Below, one piece after another: positions 20,389-31,585 of a DNA stretch of 32,617 nt (position 1 is the stretch's first letter; each line of letters starts with the position of its first letter). Position numbers and translations under genes: made by a program. The notes beneath the pieces are model-generated. The model was not told where the DNA came from and ran no database searches. It worked only from the letters and a program-made list of their open reading frames with translations. Origin of the DNA: Basidiobolus ranarum (Eukaryota > Basidiobolomycota > Basidiobolomycetes > Basidiobolales); assembly GCA_040143965.1 (NCBI GenBank), contig JASJQH010000081.1, positions 1-32,617 on the forward strand. Reading direction: 5' to 3'.

Positions 20389-21558
20389 ATGTCAGCGTTT
20401 GATTTTACTGAGCACCCTCATCGTCGCTTTAATCCATTGACCCGCTCTTGGGTTCTTTGCTCTCCACACCGTGCTAAGCGCCCTTGGCTAGGTCAACAAG
20501 AAGAGGTAAATGCTGATCCTCGTCCCGAATACTTACCAGAATGCTACCTTTGCCCTCGTAATAAACGAGCCGTAGATGGCGCTTCAAATCCCGACTACGC
20601 AACAACTTTTGTATTCCCAAATGATTATCCAGCGGTGTTGGAAGAACAACCGGAATATACCAGTGATTGCTCTGCAAATCAACTTGGACTCGATAAACTG
20701 GACGAGAAAGCCAAAAAATTGTTTCAAGTGCGTGGTGTTCGTGGTAACTGTCATGTAGTCTGTTTTTCCCCAAAACATAACGTTACCTTAGCGGAAATGA
20801 CAGTACCAGAAATTAAAATCGTAGTCGATACTTGGGCTGACATTTACCAAAAACTCGGAGAAAAAGAGTTTGTAAATTACGTGCAGATGTTTGAGAACAA
20901 AGGTAGTGCTATGGGTTGTTCTAATCCACATCCTCACGGACAGATTTGGTCTTTGGAAGATGTTCCTGAGGAACCTAGTAAAGAGATGCAAGCGTTTACG
21001 GCATATCGCGAAGAAAACCATAGCTGTTTACTGTGCGACTATACATCCATTGAATGTGAGGCTAAAGCCCGAATTGTTTGTGAGAATGATAGCTTCTTAT
21101 GCGTCACACCATTTTGGGCTATTTGGCCTTACGAAACCATGGTAGTTGCCAAGCAGCATACCACCAAGATCGTTGATTTGAATGAAAAGCAAAGAGTTGA
21201 TTTGGCTGATATCATTCGTAGAGTTACTTGCAGATATGATAATCTATTCCAGTGCTCTTTTCCTTACTCCATGGGAGTTCATCAAGCTCCAGTAGACGGA
21301 AAAGATCACGAAGGTGATTGTCATTTGCATTTACATTTCTACCCTCCGCTTTTGCGTTCCGCTACTGTTAGGAAATTTTTGGTTGGGTATGTAGTCTTTC
21401 CATTTTCTTGTGATCATTTTTCAGTCGATTAACACAAGACTGTTACAAACTTGTTTAGATTTGAGTTGCTTGGAGAACCTCAGCGTGATATTACTGCTGA
21501 ACAAGCTGCTGAGCGCCTTCGTAATTGCTCAGAAACCCATTACACTTTATCAAACTAG
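20389..21558 (+). CDS. GAL7: Galactose-1-phosphate uridylyltransferase
   Basis: GALT of the Leloir pathway: UDP-glucose plus galactose-1-phosphate gives glucose-1-phosphate plus UDP-galactose, in the cytosol. Exons: 20389-21386 and 21459-21558; one 72-nt phase-2 intron; 365 residues, as in yeast Gal7. Key residues are all visible: the opening [20 protein letters not shown], zinc ligands by analogy with the E. coli enzyme at Cys52/Cys55 (ECYLCP), His130 (FSPKHNVTL) and His181, and the active-site triad in [10 protein letters not shown], where His183 would be the uridylylated nucleophile. The C-terminal half has [20 protein letters not shown] and the [13 protein letters not shown] block. The start is the first ATG and directly precedes the conserved N-terminus. 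GAL1/GAL10 are not adjacent, so no GAL cluster is seen in this window. Confidence 0.97.
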
Positions 21559-22163
21559 TATTTAACTTCGTAATAGAAATTACTCGTTGACGTATTTGTG
21601 TTTTCATCTGACGACAACTGTTACCTGAACAGCAATATGTATAAAGCAACTTTAAGACAATTAACCTTGATTTCATGTACAAACTCTTCATAGTTAAGTT
21701 TGAAATTCACATTAGATTGCTGATCCTTCAATTCTTACATCACTTACCTGGATTCAAGTTGAATGTTATAATTATTCATTTTAAACTCCTTTTTCACTCA
21801 GTGTTACCATTGAAATCATTGATAAGCCATGTTAAATGATAAATTATCTAGTTCGAGTATTCTATGCGATCCTGTGTAATTAAGCTGTTTAAGTCGGTAA
21901 TCTGTTACCTTATGTGTACCTTAAACCACGTGCTCCAATGTCAACGATGGCAGAGGAGATACTCAATATCGGGAATTTGAGGAGAATATAAAAATGTGGG
22001 GAATTTAAGGGGATTCTTCATGCATTATTTGCCGATGTAAAGTATAACGATTAGAATATAATTGACTCCGTGATACTGTATAAAGTTGAGAATTCAATAA
22101 CTTTCTGGTCTTGATATCAATTATTGTTTTTTTTCTTTTCCTAAATTGAGAAACGTTAGTGTA
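21559..22163. other. Intergenic: GAL7 3' flank and promoter of the DPBB gene
   Basis: 605 bp, AT-rich. A T-rich run (22126-22140) ends about 25 bp before the next ATG. A near-repeat GGGAATTTGAGG / GGGGAATTTAAGG lies near 21970-22013. No gene is seen. Confidence 0.45.
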
Positions 22164-22856
22164 ATGAGTCAATCTGCACCCAATCTTCTATTAAGATCCG
22201 AAGCAATGAATGAAGTAGAAAATTTGGAAGCTGGAACAACTAATCAACCACAAGAAAGTCGAGTCATAGAGGAGAAGGTTGGAAATGAGTTAGAACCCCC
22301 ACGATCATTTCGTTGGTCCTTGGATAGCGCTACTGAAGAATATCGATCATGGTATATTGGAAGAGGGCGATTTCCATCTTGGAAGAATCCTCATCTTATT
22401 TTGGTATTAACGGTCACATTGTGTATGATCTTGTTACAGTTATTTATGAACACTGTGTTTGAGGATCTTCGAATCAATTCTATGAGTGTACCTTCTTTTG
22501 GCCAAGGAGAGGCTACATATTATGATCCTGGACTAGGTGCCTGTGAGGTAGTCTCAAGAGCTGATGAGATGGTAGCAGCATTGGTAAATCTCCCCTTTGT
22601 TAGTTGGTTGAAATAACCCCCACTAACTATGAGCATCTAGAGTCCTACTCAATTCGGCATTTTCCCTAGACCAAGAGATAGCTCTGCCTGTGGCGTTTGT
22701 CTCAACGTAAATGGACCTAAAGGTACTGTTCAGGTTGTGGTAGTTGATTTATGTCCAAGATGTAAGGAAGGAGATCTTGATATCAGCCCAGCAGCTTTCA
22801 GTCAGATAGCAGATCAGCATGATGGACGCGTTCCTATCACCTGGTCAATGTGTTAA
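22164..22856 (+). CDS. Single-pass membrane protein with C-terminal RlpA/expansin-like double-psi beta-barrel
   Basis: Exons: 22164-22583 and 22641-22856; one 57-nt phase-0 intron; 211 residues. Residues 1-75 are hydrophilic and acidic with no signal peptide. One strongly hydrophobic helix lies at 78-97 (LILVLTVTLCMILLQLF), preceded by basic residues, so a type II orientation is likely with the C-terminus outside. Residues 115-211 form a double-psi beta-barrel domain as in RlpA, expansin, barwin and cerato-ulmin-like fungal proteins: ATYYDPGLGACE, SSACGVCLNVNGPKG, VVVVDLCPRCKEGDLDISPAAF, ending VPITWSMC. Six cysteines fit disulfides typical of the secreted fold. The domain binds or loosens cell-wall polysaccharide in relatives; activity here is inferred. 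The ATG is the first in an open frame. Confidence 0.87.
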
Positions 22857-22911
22857 AAGTTTGACCAATACTCGACACGATCTTGTACATAGCATTTCAC
22901 GTATCGTTTTT

Positions 22912-22917
22912 AATAAA
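22912..22917 (+). other. Candidate poly(A) signal of the DPBB gene
   Basis: AATAAA 56 nt beyond the stop codon. Confidence 0.5.
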
Positions 22918-23395
22918 ACTAACTACGACAAACAGCCCCGATACCATATAAGAGCCACAGCCGTAAAATTAGATATTATAGACCAATAGGTTCGTTTAAC
23001 GGTTCAATAATTGTACATGAGCTACTTCTAAACAGGAAGTTAACGCTTGCTACGAACATCATGATATCACCGTGTTCCAATCTGCTAGTTAGAGTATGGT
23101 GTTTAAAGTAATGGGATTTATACCAAGGAGCGCTATATAGTAAAGGGAATAAGTAAGTTTAAGCTGAATAAATATTTTACACTACAAGAATTATGGAGAT
23201 ATCAGGTTCTAAAGCATGGATGGATATTCTGTGGAGCGATACAAGTTATTAACCATCATTTTTTTGGAATTGCGCGGAAGTGAGACATCTTCGAAATAAT
23301 TGAAACCTAGTGGATTTGTGCTATATGAAACCTCGACCCCTGCACCCCTATGTCCAGTGCCCCTATTGGCCTAATGCATATAATGCAAAAAGGGC

Positions 23396-23417
23396 AACTA
23401 ACTTGAGAAAGTTAGTT
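23396..23417. repeat. 9-bp hairpin with GAGA tetraloop
   Basis: AACTAACTT (23396-23404), GAGA, AAGTTAGTT (23409-23417): a perfect stem closed by a GNRA-class tetraloop, with GG and CC beyond the stem separated by one unpaired C. It lies between convergent genes, so it may be part of a 3' end or a non-coding RNA. Confidence 0.5.
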
Positions 23418-24019
23418 CCTACTAGTATGTCCACGAATATACTTGGTTCCACATGATACTAGCTCTCAGCATCGGGTTAACGAGGCCCATGCTTAATCCA
23501 ATATTACAACCTCCTAAAGCAGTAAGTTCAAATCTACGGTGAGTTCTATCAACCAATTGATATAACATAACGGAAACCACATCTGTTAAGGTGACAATCA
23601 CCTGCTGCTATCCTCGTCATTATGACATCATCTGGAAAACATTTTGGTTAGTTTTTGCAGTTGAGTGAAAATTTAGTTTATCATTTCCAAGGTGTTTCAA
23701 AAAGGAACCTTAAAACGTTCAGCTAGTCTAAAGATAAGACGTATGACGTAGAAAATATGTCACTTAATCATCCCGGGAACTAATACGTCATTACAATCGA
23801 GCTACTGGATTTTGTCTCATAAAGCCGATCGATTAGTTAGAATTGTAAACATTTACCATATTGCAGTACACAAGTAACTGATTCCAATGAAGTTCATGAA
23901 TGCTATATGTAATAATTTATTGATGTTGATACAGTATGTAAAAGTATGTACAAATATTGGAATCTATAAGGAGTACTATCTGCCCGAGTAGATTTTGAAA
24001 ATATATAATATACAATTGC

Positions 24020-24514
24020 TTATTCGTTAAGTAAAAACTGTAGGCTCATCAGAGAAGGGCTGATAATATCTGAGCTTGCTGGCGACGATGACCTTTCAGA
24101 ACTTGAGTGGCACGATCCGTAGGATTCAACATCGGAATCAGATCGATCCAGGTTGGAGCATATAGAAGGTGATTTCTCACTACCATGAGTATGTGTACGC
24201 GTATGTCTGGCCAGTTGGTCGGTTCTAGCGAACCTTTTATCACACCCAGGAACTGTGCATTCATGAGGTCTTTCTCCTGTGTGGGTGCGAAGATGACGAG
24301 TTAGGTTATCATAACGATAAAATGCTCGCTTGCAAATATGACAATTAACTAGCTTCCTGCAATGTTTTGAAGTTCTAACAGATAACCTTTTGGTCTCTGG
24401 ATTGGATTGTTTGTGTTGGAGTCTGAATACTCGGATGGGAATATCTTGAGTCATCCCTTGTGGAATGCTGTTGGCAATCCATCTGGTTTGAGCAGCTTGA
24501 TCGATTTGAAGCAT
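24020..24514 (-). CDS. Two-finger C2H2 zinc-finger transcription factor
   Basis: 164 residues in one exon. Two adjacent classical fingers: C58-x2-C61-x12-H74-x3-H78 (CHICKRAFYRYDNLTRHLRTH) and C86-x4-C91-x12-H104-x3-H108 (CTVPGCDKRFARTDQLARHT), joined by a canonical TGERPHE linker. The arrangement matches the two-finger class that includes Mig1/CreA, which bind GC-rich promoter boxes. However, the recognition helices differ (YDNLTR and RTDQLAR against LEHQTR and RSDELTR), so orthology to the glucose repressor is not claimed. The N-terminus is Gln/Ile-rich without a clear domain. The C-terminus is Ser-rich (SSSERSSSPASS) and may be an activation or phosphorylation region. The ATG at 24514 is the first in frame; the frame is open for 15 codons upstream to a TAA. 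TATA-like ATATAAATAG lies about 120 bp upstream. Confidence 0.88.
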   Translation of the reverse strand: MLQIDQAAQTRWIANSIPQGMTQDIPIRVFRLQHKQSNPETKRLSVRTSKHCRKLVNCHICKRAFYRYDNLTRHLRTHTGERPHECTVPGCDKRFARTDQLARHTRTHTHGSEKSPSICSNLDRSDSDVESYGSCHSSSERSSSPASSDIISPSLMSLQFLLNE

Positions 24515-25768
24515 TTGGTGGATTTCGTTAATGATCCGAAGAGATTGTTGTATAGGCAAGGGAAATTACAAGCTGTAGTATTGTGTGGGAAATGAAACGA
24601 AATTTGATGAGATGAGTATGGAATCAACTACGCTATTTATATTATTTTCCCTCAGTCAGTGGATGCTGATCAGTGCACTTGCCAATTGGGATGATCCACC
24701 AATACACCAAATTCAAAGTAAATAGCTTCATTATTATCCAATGAATAGATCTGAGGAGGCGGATGAAATTATCTCTGAATGAGCAAATAAGGGTTATCAA
24801 CTCGGTCATGATTACATCATGGTGCATCATGCTTACCATATTCAAATGAAACAAAACCAGGTTCAAGAGCCGTTTTATAAGGTATTTCGAGGACCTCCTC
24901 TATCTGGAGCATCAAACATTCGAAGACTGATTTAAGTTTGTATTATGAAGAGAAATGGAGCTCAATGTGGTGACATTTAAGAAGAGCTATCCATCTCTGA
25001 TTTGCGATATAGCATCGCTTAGCCTAGTTTTTGTTTTTGGTATTTAATACAGCCTATCAATGAGTGCTAATACAGTTAGCATCTTAGTGACGGAGTTGAA
25101 AATGCAAAACAAAATGTGACTTCTCCAACCAGCATTATGACATCATAATCCGAAATGGATGATTCATTCAATTGATGATATCATTATGATGAGATTTGCT
25201 CTGACCTCCTCCTACCCTTAACGGATTAATAAGAGATATACTTATTCGGAACTTGTTTCTTCTTTGCACAACCCTTGGAATCATGTAATTACCTCAATCA
25301 TAGTGTAACAATTGGTCAATGCAATTTTGATCGAACCAATCCTGACATCTATATTAGTACTCCGAGGTCTCCTGCTGTTGATGAGTTTTACAAACTGTGT
25401 TACAGTAAATAAAAGAAATGAGTTGCACTAGGCGATCAAGCCACTTTTCTTTACTGAATGCAATTTCGTCATACTCTGTTCAGACCATGTTGTTGTAATC
25501 TTATTATTATATTGTGAAGTATACTAGACTAGAACCCAGTATTATTCCATTTAGGAGATTTGAATATAATATTAGGACAATTTTTCAATTATGTCATAAT
25601 ATGTTGTCTCCGTAGAAACGTGTATGAATGTTTTGAATAGGCTAAACTCAAGAATTAGATTTAATTTCAGTAGATGAAAATTTGAGTGGAATATCAAAAC
25701 ATTTATTACAAAAAAGGTTATCTCAAATGGTTCATGTGCGATGAAAATTTTATCAGTCTATATTACAT
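24515..25768. other. Intergenic: C2H2 promoter and TOP2 3' flank
   Basis: 1254 bp, AT-rich. A TATA-like sequence for the C2H2 gene lies near 24634-24643, and AATAAA on the minus strand at 25702-25707 is a likely TOP2 poly(A) signal. An open frame at 24642-24866 (minus) is hydrophobic, lacks known motifs and is probably chance. Confidence 0.45.
25702..25707 (-). other. Candidate poly(A) signal of TOP2
   Basis: AATAAA on the minus strand 62 nt beyond the TOP2 stop codon. Confidence 0.45.
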
Positions 25769-28700
25769 TTAGTCAGAGAATTCAGAGTTACTGTCTTGGA
25801 ACCCGCCATCACTGCTTTCCTCTTCACTTGATTCAATGTAATTATTGGCTCTTCTGGTGGCTGTACGCGCTGCTGTACGTTTACCTACTGTTGCCTTGGT
25901 ATTTTCTTGATTTAATACTTTCTTCAAAAGTCTTGGCTTGACCTCGTTAGTAGACTCTTCCAAGTTCACATCAGAAAGGGAATCAGCTAATTCATCAACA
26001 TTGGATGCTGAACGTTTAGTTAAAACCCGTTTCTTTTTGTAAGCAGGTGAATCAGGTCCTTTGATACCAGGTATACTTGTGGGATTAACTCGAGCATTTG
26101 CTTTCACATTTTTGGAGAACAGCATCTTCAAATCATCATCACTGTCTGATAGTAGTCCATCGAGAAGTGAATCCAGTGCCGATTTTGTGGCAGCTGGCTT
26201 CTTAAGAGGAGCTTCAACCGTTTCCACCTTCACTTGTGCTGTGGAGAAGTCAAAGTCTTCTTCTTCATCCTTGATAATTGGCTTTTTACGACTTCTTACT
26301 GGTGCACGTTTGGCTGGCATGGCAGCAGAAGAGGGTCCAGCCTCACTTGTTGACATGTTATTTCTGGTCTCCATTTCGGCATCTGACTGTTTCAAGTGTA
26401 ACTTCTCAGCGCTTTCTTTTTTGACCACCCCTATGGCTTTACGGGCAGTTGTCTTTCGAGGTTTGCTTTTTGATCGGATTTCTGTTGGATGGAAAATTTC
26501 GTAATCTTCGACTTGCATTTCCTCCCATTTAATTAGGAAATCGTCAAGATCTCTATTCCACAAATCCTTAGCTGTTAAGGAGAGTAACGCAGTCAATTCG
26601 GCTTCTTTCTGTTCACGCTCTTTAATCAGCTTCTCAACCTTTTCCATAGTCAAATTCCAAATAGGCATAGAGAGAAGATAATCAAAACCGTGATCTTTTT
26701 CGTCAACTTCTTCATCTGCATCTGCGTCTTCATCCTCTTTTTCTGCATTCTTGAAAAACGGAGCATATCCATGGCTCTTCAAATCTTTCAAGAGATCAAC
26801 CTTCTTGCGGTTTTGAACAATGAGCGTGCCTTCGATAATTTCAAGAACAAAACGAACGCGATTATCGAGCTTTGTCCATTCTTGAGTCAACTGATCAGCC
26901 ATATACTCTTTACGCTTTTGGTAGTAGGATAATCGTATATCATAGAACGTTTCTAAAATTTCTTCAGCGGAATTGTATTTTTTGATACGACCTTCCTTAT
27001 CGAAACAAACCATGTTCGAAGTGGTGAGAGAGGAAACCAACTTGAGTTTCTTCAATATACCCTCTGCTTTCGCGGCTTTCATTCCACTGTCAGTAAGAGT
27101 CAATCTTAAACGCACCGCAAGATCTGTACTATTGTTTTGATACTCTTGTATCCATGGAGTGCTTTCAGTCAACCAGCTTTCCAATTGTTCTTTGTAATTC
27201 AAGGTCCAAACACGAATCGGTAATTCGGTAATTTCGATAACGTTATCACCTACTTCTGTGGCTACTCCAGACACTTGGTATTTGTTTTCAGCTATTTTCT
27301 CGATCGTGCCCTGGAATCCTCTGTACCATGGGTTCATTGGAACTACGCGCTCGCCATTCATCAGGCGTCTCAAGTTATCAACAATGTCAACAGGGTTGAA
27401 ATTAGGTATCGAGGTGCTCCAGCCTGTGCCAATACCTTCGGCACCATTGATTAAGACCATAGGTACCACAGGCATATACCATTCAGGTTCAATGGGTTGA
27501 CCATCATCATTTAGATAGTTCAGAATAGCATCATCATTAGAGTGAAAGATTGATCTAGTGCTTGGGCAGGTATAGGTATTAATATAACGAGGAGCTCCAG
27601 CATTTTTACCGCCTTGTTCACGAGAACCAAACATTCCTCCAGGATAGAGGAGATTGATGTTGTTGCTACCCACGAAGTGTTGAGCAAGCCCAATGATAGT
27701 GGAACTTAAACTAGCTTCACCATGATGATAGGAGGACTTTGAAGCAACGGTGCCTACCAGTTGAAACACTTTCGTATCCTTGTTGATGTTGTATTTGAGG
27801 CAGGTATACAAGACTTTTCTTTGGCCTGGTTTCAAGCCATCAACAACAGAAGGAATGGATCTGATATTGTCAGACATGGAGAAGAGAATCAACTCCTTGT
27901 TGATAAAATCCGAAATAGGGATCTTATCCACTGAGTGATCTATGAAAGTGCCAGCCTAGATTGTGAAACGTAAGTCATATGTCATGATTTGATCTAAAAA
28001 TCACCAAGCTACCTTGAACTGACTCATCCAATGCTTACGATCATCGGCCTTCTTCTTATTGAAGGCTAGGTCAATAAATTGACTATCTTCCTTCTTGCAT
28101 ATATCGAATTCTTTCACGTGAAGTTCCAAATTACTAAAGTATTCTTTGCCATCCACTCGGTCACTCGTACTCAAACCCTAATGTGGTTAAAGTTAGGTTA
28201 AAGTATGCACGGCAACAATGAAGCAAAATCAAATCGAATTACTTTGTAGTACTTAACGGTCCACCCTTTACCGTTGTTGTTCTCTTCTTTCCATGCGAAG
28301 TATTCTGGCATCGTGAAGAAAGATAGCACTTTCTTTCCTTTGGTGACCTTTACAATGGGAGTAATGAACTCAATCAAAAATTTGGGAATTTTGAGGAGCG
28401 AGGGGTAGAAGTGATCCAGGAAATTAATTAATAATCCTTTGATGTGGGAGCCATCGTAATCCTGTAAACAAAGACAATTAGCTGACATTCTAGTGCGAGG
28501 TTATTCAAGGTGCCACTAACCTGATCTGTCATGATCATCAGATGTCCATACCGAAGCTGCTTGACGTCAGTATATACTTTACCATGCTGTAGCCCCAAAA
28601 TACGTTTGATGTGATTGATCTCAACATTGTTCATGATCTGATTATGCGAAGCATCGCGAACATTCAGCAGTTTACCTCGTAGCGGGAAAATACCGTAGTC

Positions 28701-30420
28701 GTCACGCCCAACGACACTAAGACCAGCCACAACCAGTTCTTTTGCTGAATCTCCTTCTGTAAGAATTAGCGTACAATCTTCTGATTTCTTAGTTCCAGCA
28801 TTGTTGGCATCTTCAAGCTTGATAATTCCAGTTATTCTGGATCTCTTTGCACCGTCAGTTTTTTTGAGAGATTGGCTTTCCTTTGATTTGATGAAACTTT
28901 GGATAAGTTCGACAACTCCCGAGTCTTTAATGATGCTATTGAGAAACTTGTCCGAGAGTGTACATTCAGATCCAAACGCTTTGGATCTTAATGTCATATT
29001 CTCTTTTGTTTGTGAATCGAATGAAGGATTTTCAATTAAGCAATTAATGAAAACCCAAAGATGACTCTTGATATGAGAAGGCTTGATCGCTGCCACCTTT
29101 GGCTTCTTCATATATTCCGCCAATTTCGTAACGATTTGGTCGGTAACGTAATTCACGTGAGTTCCACCTTTAGTAGTGGCGATACCATTGACGAAACTGA
29201 CTTGTTGGAACTGATCTTCACTTACAGCAAATCCAATCTCCCATCGTTCACCACACCTGTCAAGGATAATAGAGCCTTTCTCTCCGGGATTGTTGACATA
29301 CAAGCTGATGTACTTGTCGAAGCTGTTAACTTTGATTCTTTCCTCATTTAGGAATACTTTCATGGTCTTACTGCCCTTGATACAACCGGCAATATCGTAA
29401 ACACGCTTCTTCAATAGAGATTCCAGATCCTCGTCAATGTGATCCATACTGAATTTCTCCAAATCCGGCTTGAATGTGATCTTGGTATACTCTTCTTTCT
29501 TGGTATTGGCAGTAATGATTGGCTTATCTTTTTCAGTCATGTTGTTTCGGAATACTTGCTTGTATTTCTTGCCGGAGCTCTTGTCAGCAGTCTCTACAAT
29601 AAACTCGGTACTGAATATGTTGCACAGTTTTGCACCATAACCATTTCTACCACCAACCACCTTTTTGTCGTTATCATCGTAATTGGAAGAGGTGAGTAGG
29701 TGACCAAAAATCAGTTCGGGTACATAGACTCCTTCCTCTTTATGGATTTCTATAGGTATACCACGGCCATCGTTGTATACAGAAATGGTATTGGTTTCTG
29801 TGTCGATATTAACACGTATAGTGCTCATAGAGGGATCTCGTATCTTGTTATCGGCAGCGTTGACTAGAAGTTCATCAACAATTTTGTACAGTCCAGGCAC
29901 GATTTCAATCTCTTTGTAGGCCATTCTATTCGTGGTGGAATCGAACACCCACATGAATTGCTTGAAATGCTCAACTGATCCAATATACGAATCAGGACGA
30001 AGCAAAATATGTTCAAGTTGGGTTTTCTTTTGATAAATTTGTTCAATGGTCTTGGTTTCTTCGTTAACAGAATGGTTACTGGAGGAGCTGGCGCTTGCAA
30101 TGGCGGAATCATCATCGGAGTCGCTAAGAATAGCAGAACTGGCGGCTTTTCCCTTGACCAATCTTTTGGCGGGTGCTTTTGACATTGCCTTAGAGACGGT
30201 AGTTTTGGCTGCGGCTTTTGATGTGGTGGCCTTTGGTTTGGCGGCCGCTTTAGGGGCAGCAGCTTTTTTAGTAACCTGGTGATTTTGATATTTCAATGTT
30301 AGAATATATTCAAAGGAATAATACTTTTCAAAGTGATATTCATACCTTGGGGCGAACAGGTTCGAACGTATCTTCGTCCGAATTGCTGTATCCCATGCTT
30401 TCGTCAGAATCAGAATACAT
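25769..30420 (-). CDS. TOP2: DNA topoisomerase II
   Basis: Type IIA topoisomerase that passes one duplex through a transient double-strand break in another, using ATP, in the nucleus. Exons: 30420-30346, 30275-28521, 28461-28243, 28177-28013, 27955-25769; introns 57-70 nt; 1466 residues. Order: acidic start (MYSDSDES), Ala/Lys-rich segment (27-70), GHKL ATPase from about 95 (DELLVNAADNK near 160-168; ATP-lid GGRNGYGAKLCNIFS near 233), transducer, Toprim (LTEGDSAKELVVAGL near 530; FPLRGKLLNVRDA; DYDGSHIKGLLINFL from 611, split by an intron), then the DNA-binding winged helix with catalytic tyrosine near 862 (APRYINTYT) and IEPEWYMPVVPMVLINGAEG. The C-terminal third is charged with Ser/Asp patches (LLSDSDDDLK, SSEEESSD) and basic nuclear signals. 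Residues beside the tyrosine are unusual (see findings), but the key catalytic residues are present. The start ATG is the first in exon 1. Confidence 0.97.
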
Positions 30421-31046
30421 GACGTCTATGTGGTAATAATAAGGGAATGGGATATAAACAAGAGGTTAATACACTAGAACGTAGTAGAGAAGGGAATGTA
30501 GCAGGAGAGAGCCACTTAATGCAAGCTATAAGAGCGAGATTATTTATCGTTTGCCAGCCACGATAAACATTGCAATGAACCAATCATCTTGAATCATGAA
30601 AGATAAAGTCACAAAGAGTTGATGTTTTGGCTTGATGACCCAATCATTCAAGCGGGTATACAATGTTACATTAAAATTTTCTTGATGTTTTGTAATGATT
30701 TTAATATGAGAATTAATTGCTTCTTTGGTGGTGCTACAAGAAATATTGAGATACGATCAGTTGGTATCTATGCCAACTAAATTAACTTCATCTTATGCTA
30801 CATTTTATCTTAAATTTGGAAGTCAATTTATTTAAACTGTAGATCAGTTCGTCGTATGGAGTAGTCTTCTTGCAGAATACTGCAACTTCAAAGCAAAATA
30901 ATCATCACAAGAGTTGAAGAAACACTATTGTCATACAGACTTTGCTTTATTAAGCAACATAACGAAAAAGAACGTTAATCGGATATTAGATTGACGGTAA
31001 TATAAAAAGCTCATATGTAGACTTAAAACTGGTTGTCTTTTAAACT
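30421..31046. other. Intergenic: TOP2 promoter and PFD1 3' flank
   Basis: 626 bp. About 125 bp upstream of the TOP2 ATG is a perfect 8-bp inverted repeat, TTTATCGT (30543-30550) and ACGATAAA (30560-30567), around a 9-bp spacer. TTTATT at 30956-30961 is a possible PFD1 poly(A) signal. No gene is seen. Confidence 0.45.
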
Positions 31047-31585
31047 TTAACCTCTACGGTTGAAAATGTCCTTCAAATTACCGTTGATGTCGTTAATGTT
31101 ACGTTCCAAGTAGGTGGCCTTCTTTTCGAGAGCTTTGATGCTTTCGTTGGAAACGTTGATCCGGTCACTAATCTCCTTTTCTAAAACAGATCTATCGGCT
31201 TGCAAAAACCTACAATCCAAATAAGGTATCCAGTTAGTCGGAAGGAGGTTGATATTTGAGGAAATGAAGTAGATAATTCCCACTTTCTAGTACTGGTAAA
31301 GATGGTACTGAGAATTCTACTCACATTTTGCCTACAGATTTGTATGTATGGATGTTGTCGCCAAGTTGTGAAACTTCTTTGTAGGTTAGTTCCGATAGAC
31401 GCTTCTCACGCTCCTTTACTTGGATCTGAGCTTTTACAGTACTAAGTTGACGAGAATCCTCAATCATTTTGTTTTGCATGCTCATGAGCATCTACATAGT
31501 AAGAATATTAGAAACTAAAGAAGAATCACTCTCGGCAGGTACATTTTCTGATTTTAAACCTTACCTGCTTTAGATTTTCCTCCAT
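31047..31585 (-). CDS. PFD1: Prefoldin subunit 1 (beta-type)
   Basis: Subunit of the hexameric prefoldin cochaperone that hands nascent actin and tubulin to the CCT chaperonin in the cytosol. Exons: 31585-31565 (seven codons, MEENLKQ), 31491-31325, 31209-31047; introns 73 and 115 nt; 116 residues, normal for the family. It is two long coiled-coil helices around a short beta hairpin: helix 1 with NKMIEDSRQLSTVKAQIQVK and EREKRLSELTYKEVSQL, the hairpin THTYKSVGKMFLQADRS-like segment, where VGKMF is diagnostic of beta-type prefoldins, and helix 2 with EKEISDRINVSNESIKALEK and ATYLERNINDINGNLKDIF. All joins keep frame. The start is set by the tiny first exon; ATG codons at the beginning of exon 2 would also open the frame but would drop the N-terminal turn of helix 1. 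Confidence 0.92.

Larger units (their letters stand above)
22857..24019. other. Intergenic, 3' flanks of two convergent genes
   Basis: 1163 bp between the DPBB stop and the C2H2 stop. It holds AATAAA at 22912-22917 (poly(A) signal of the DPBB gene), a perfect hairpin at 23396-23417 and a weak tRNA-like A/B-box pair at 23460-23534. No gene is seen. Confidence 0.5.

Noticed and set aside
24020-24514. Glucose repressor Mig1/CreA orthologue
   Set aside because: Two-finger layout fits, but the DNA-contact residues differ from Mig1/CreA, so only a generic C2H2 call is made.
24642-24866. Hydrophobic minus-strand open frame upstream of the C2H2 gene
   Set aside because: AT-rich sequence readily yields such frames; no start context, motif or neighbour logic.
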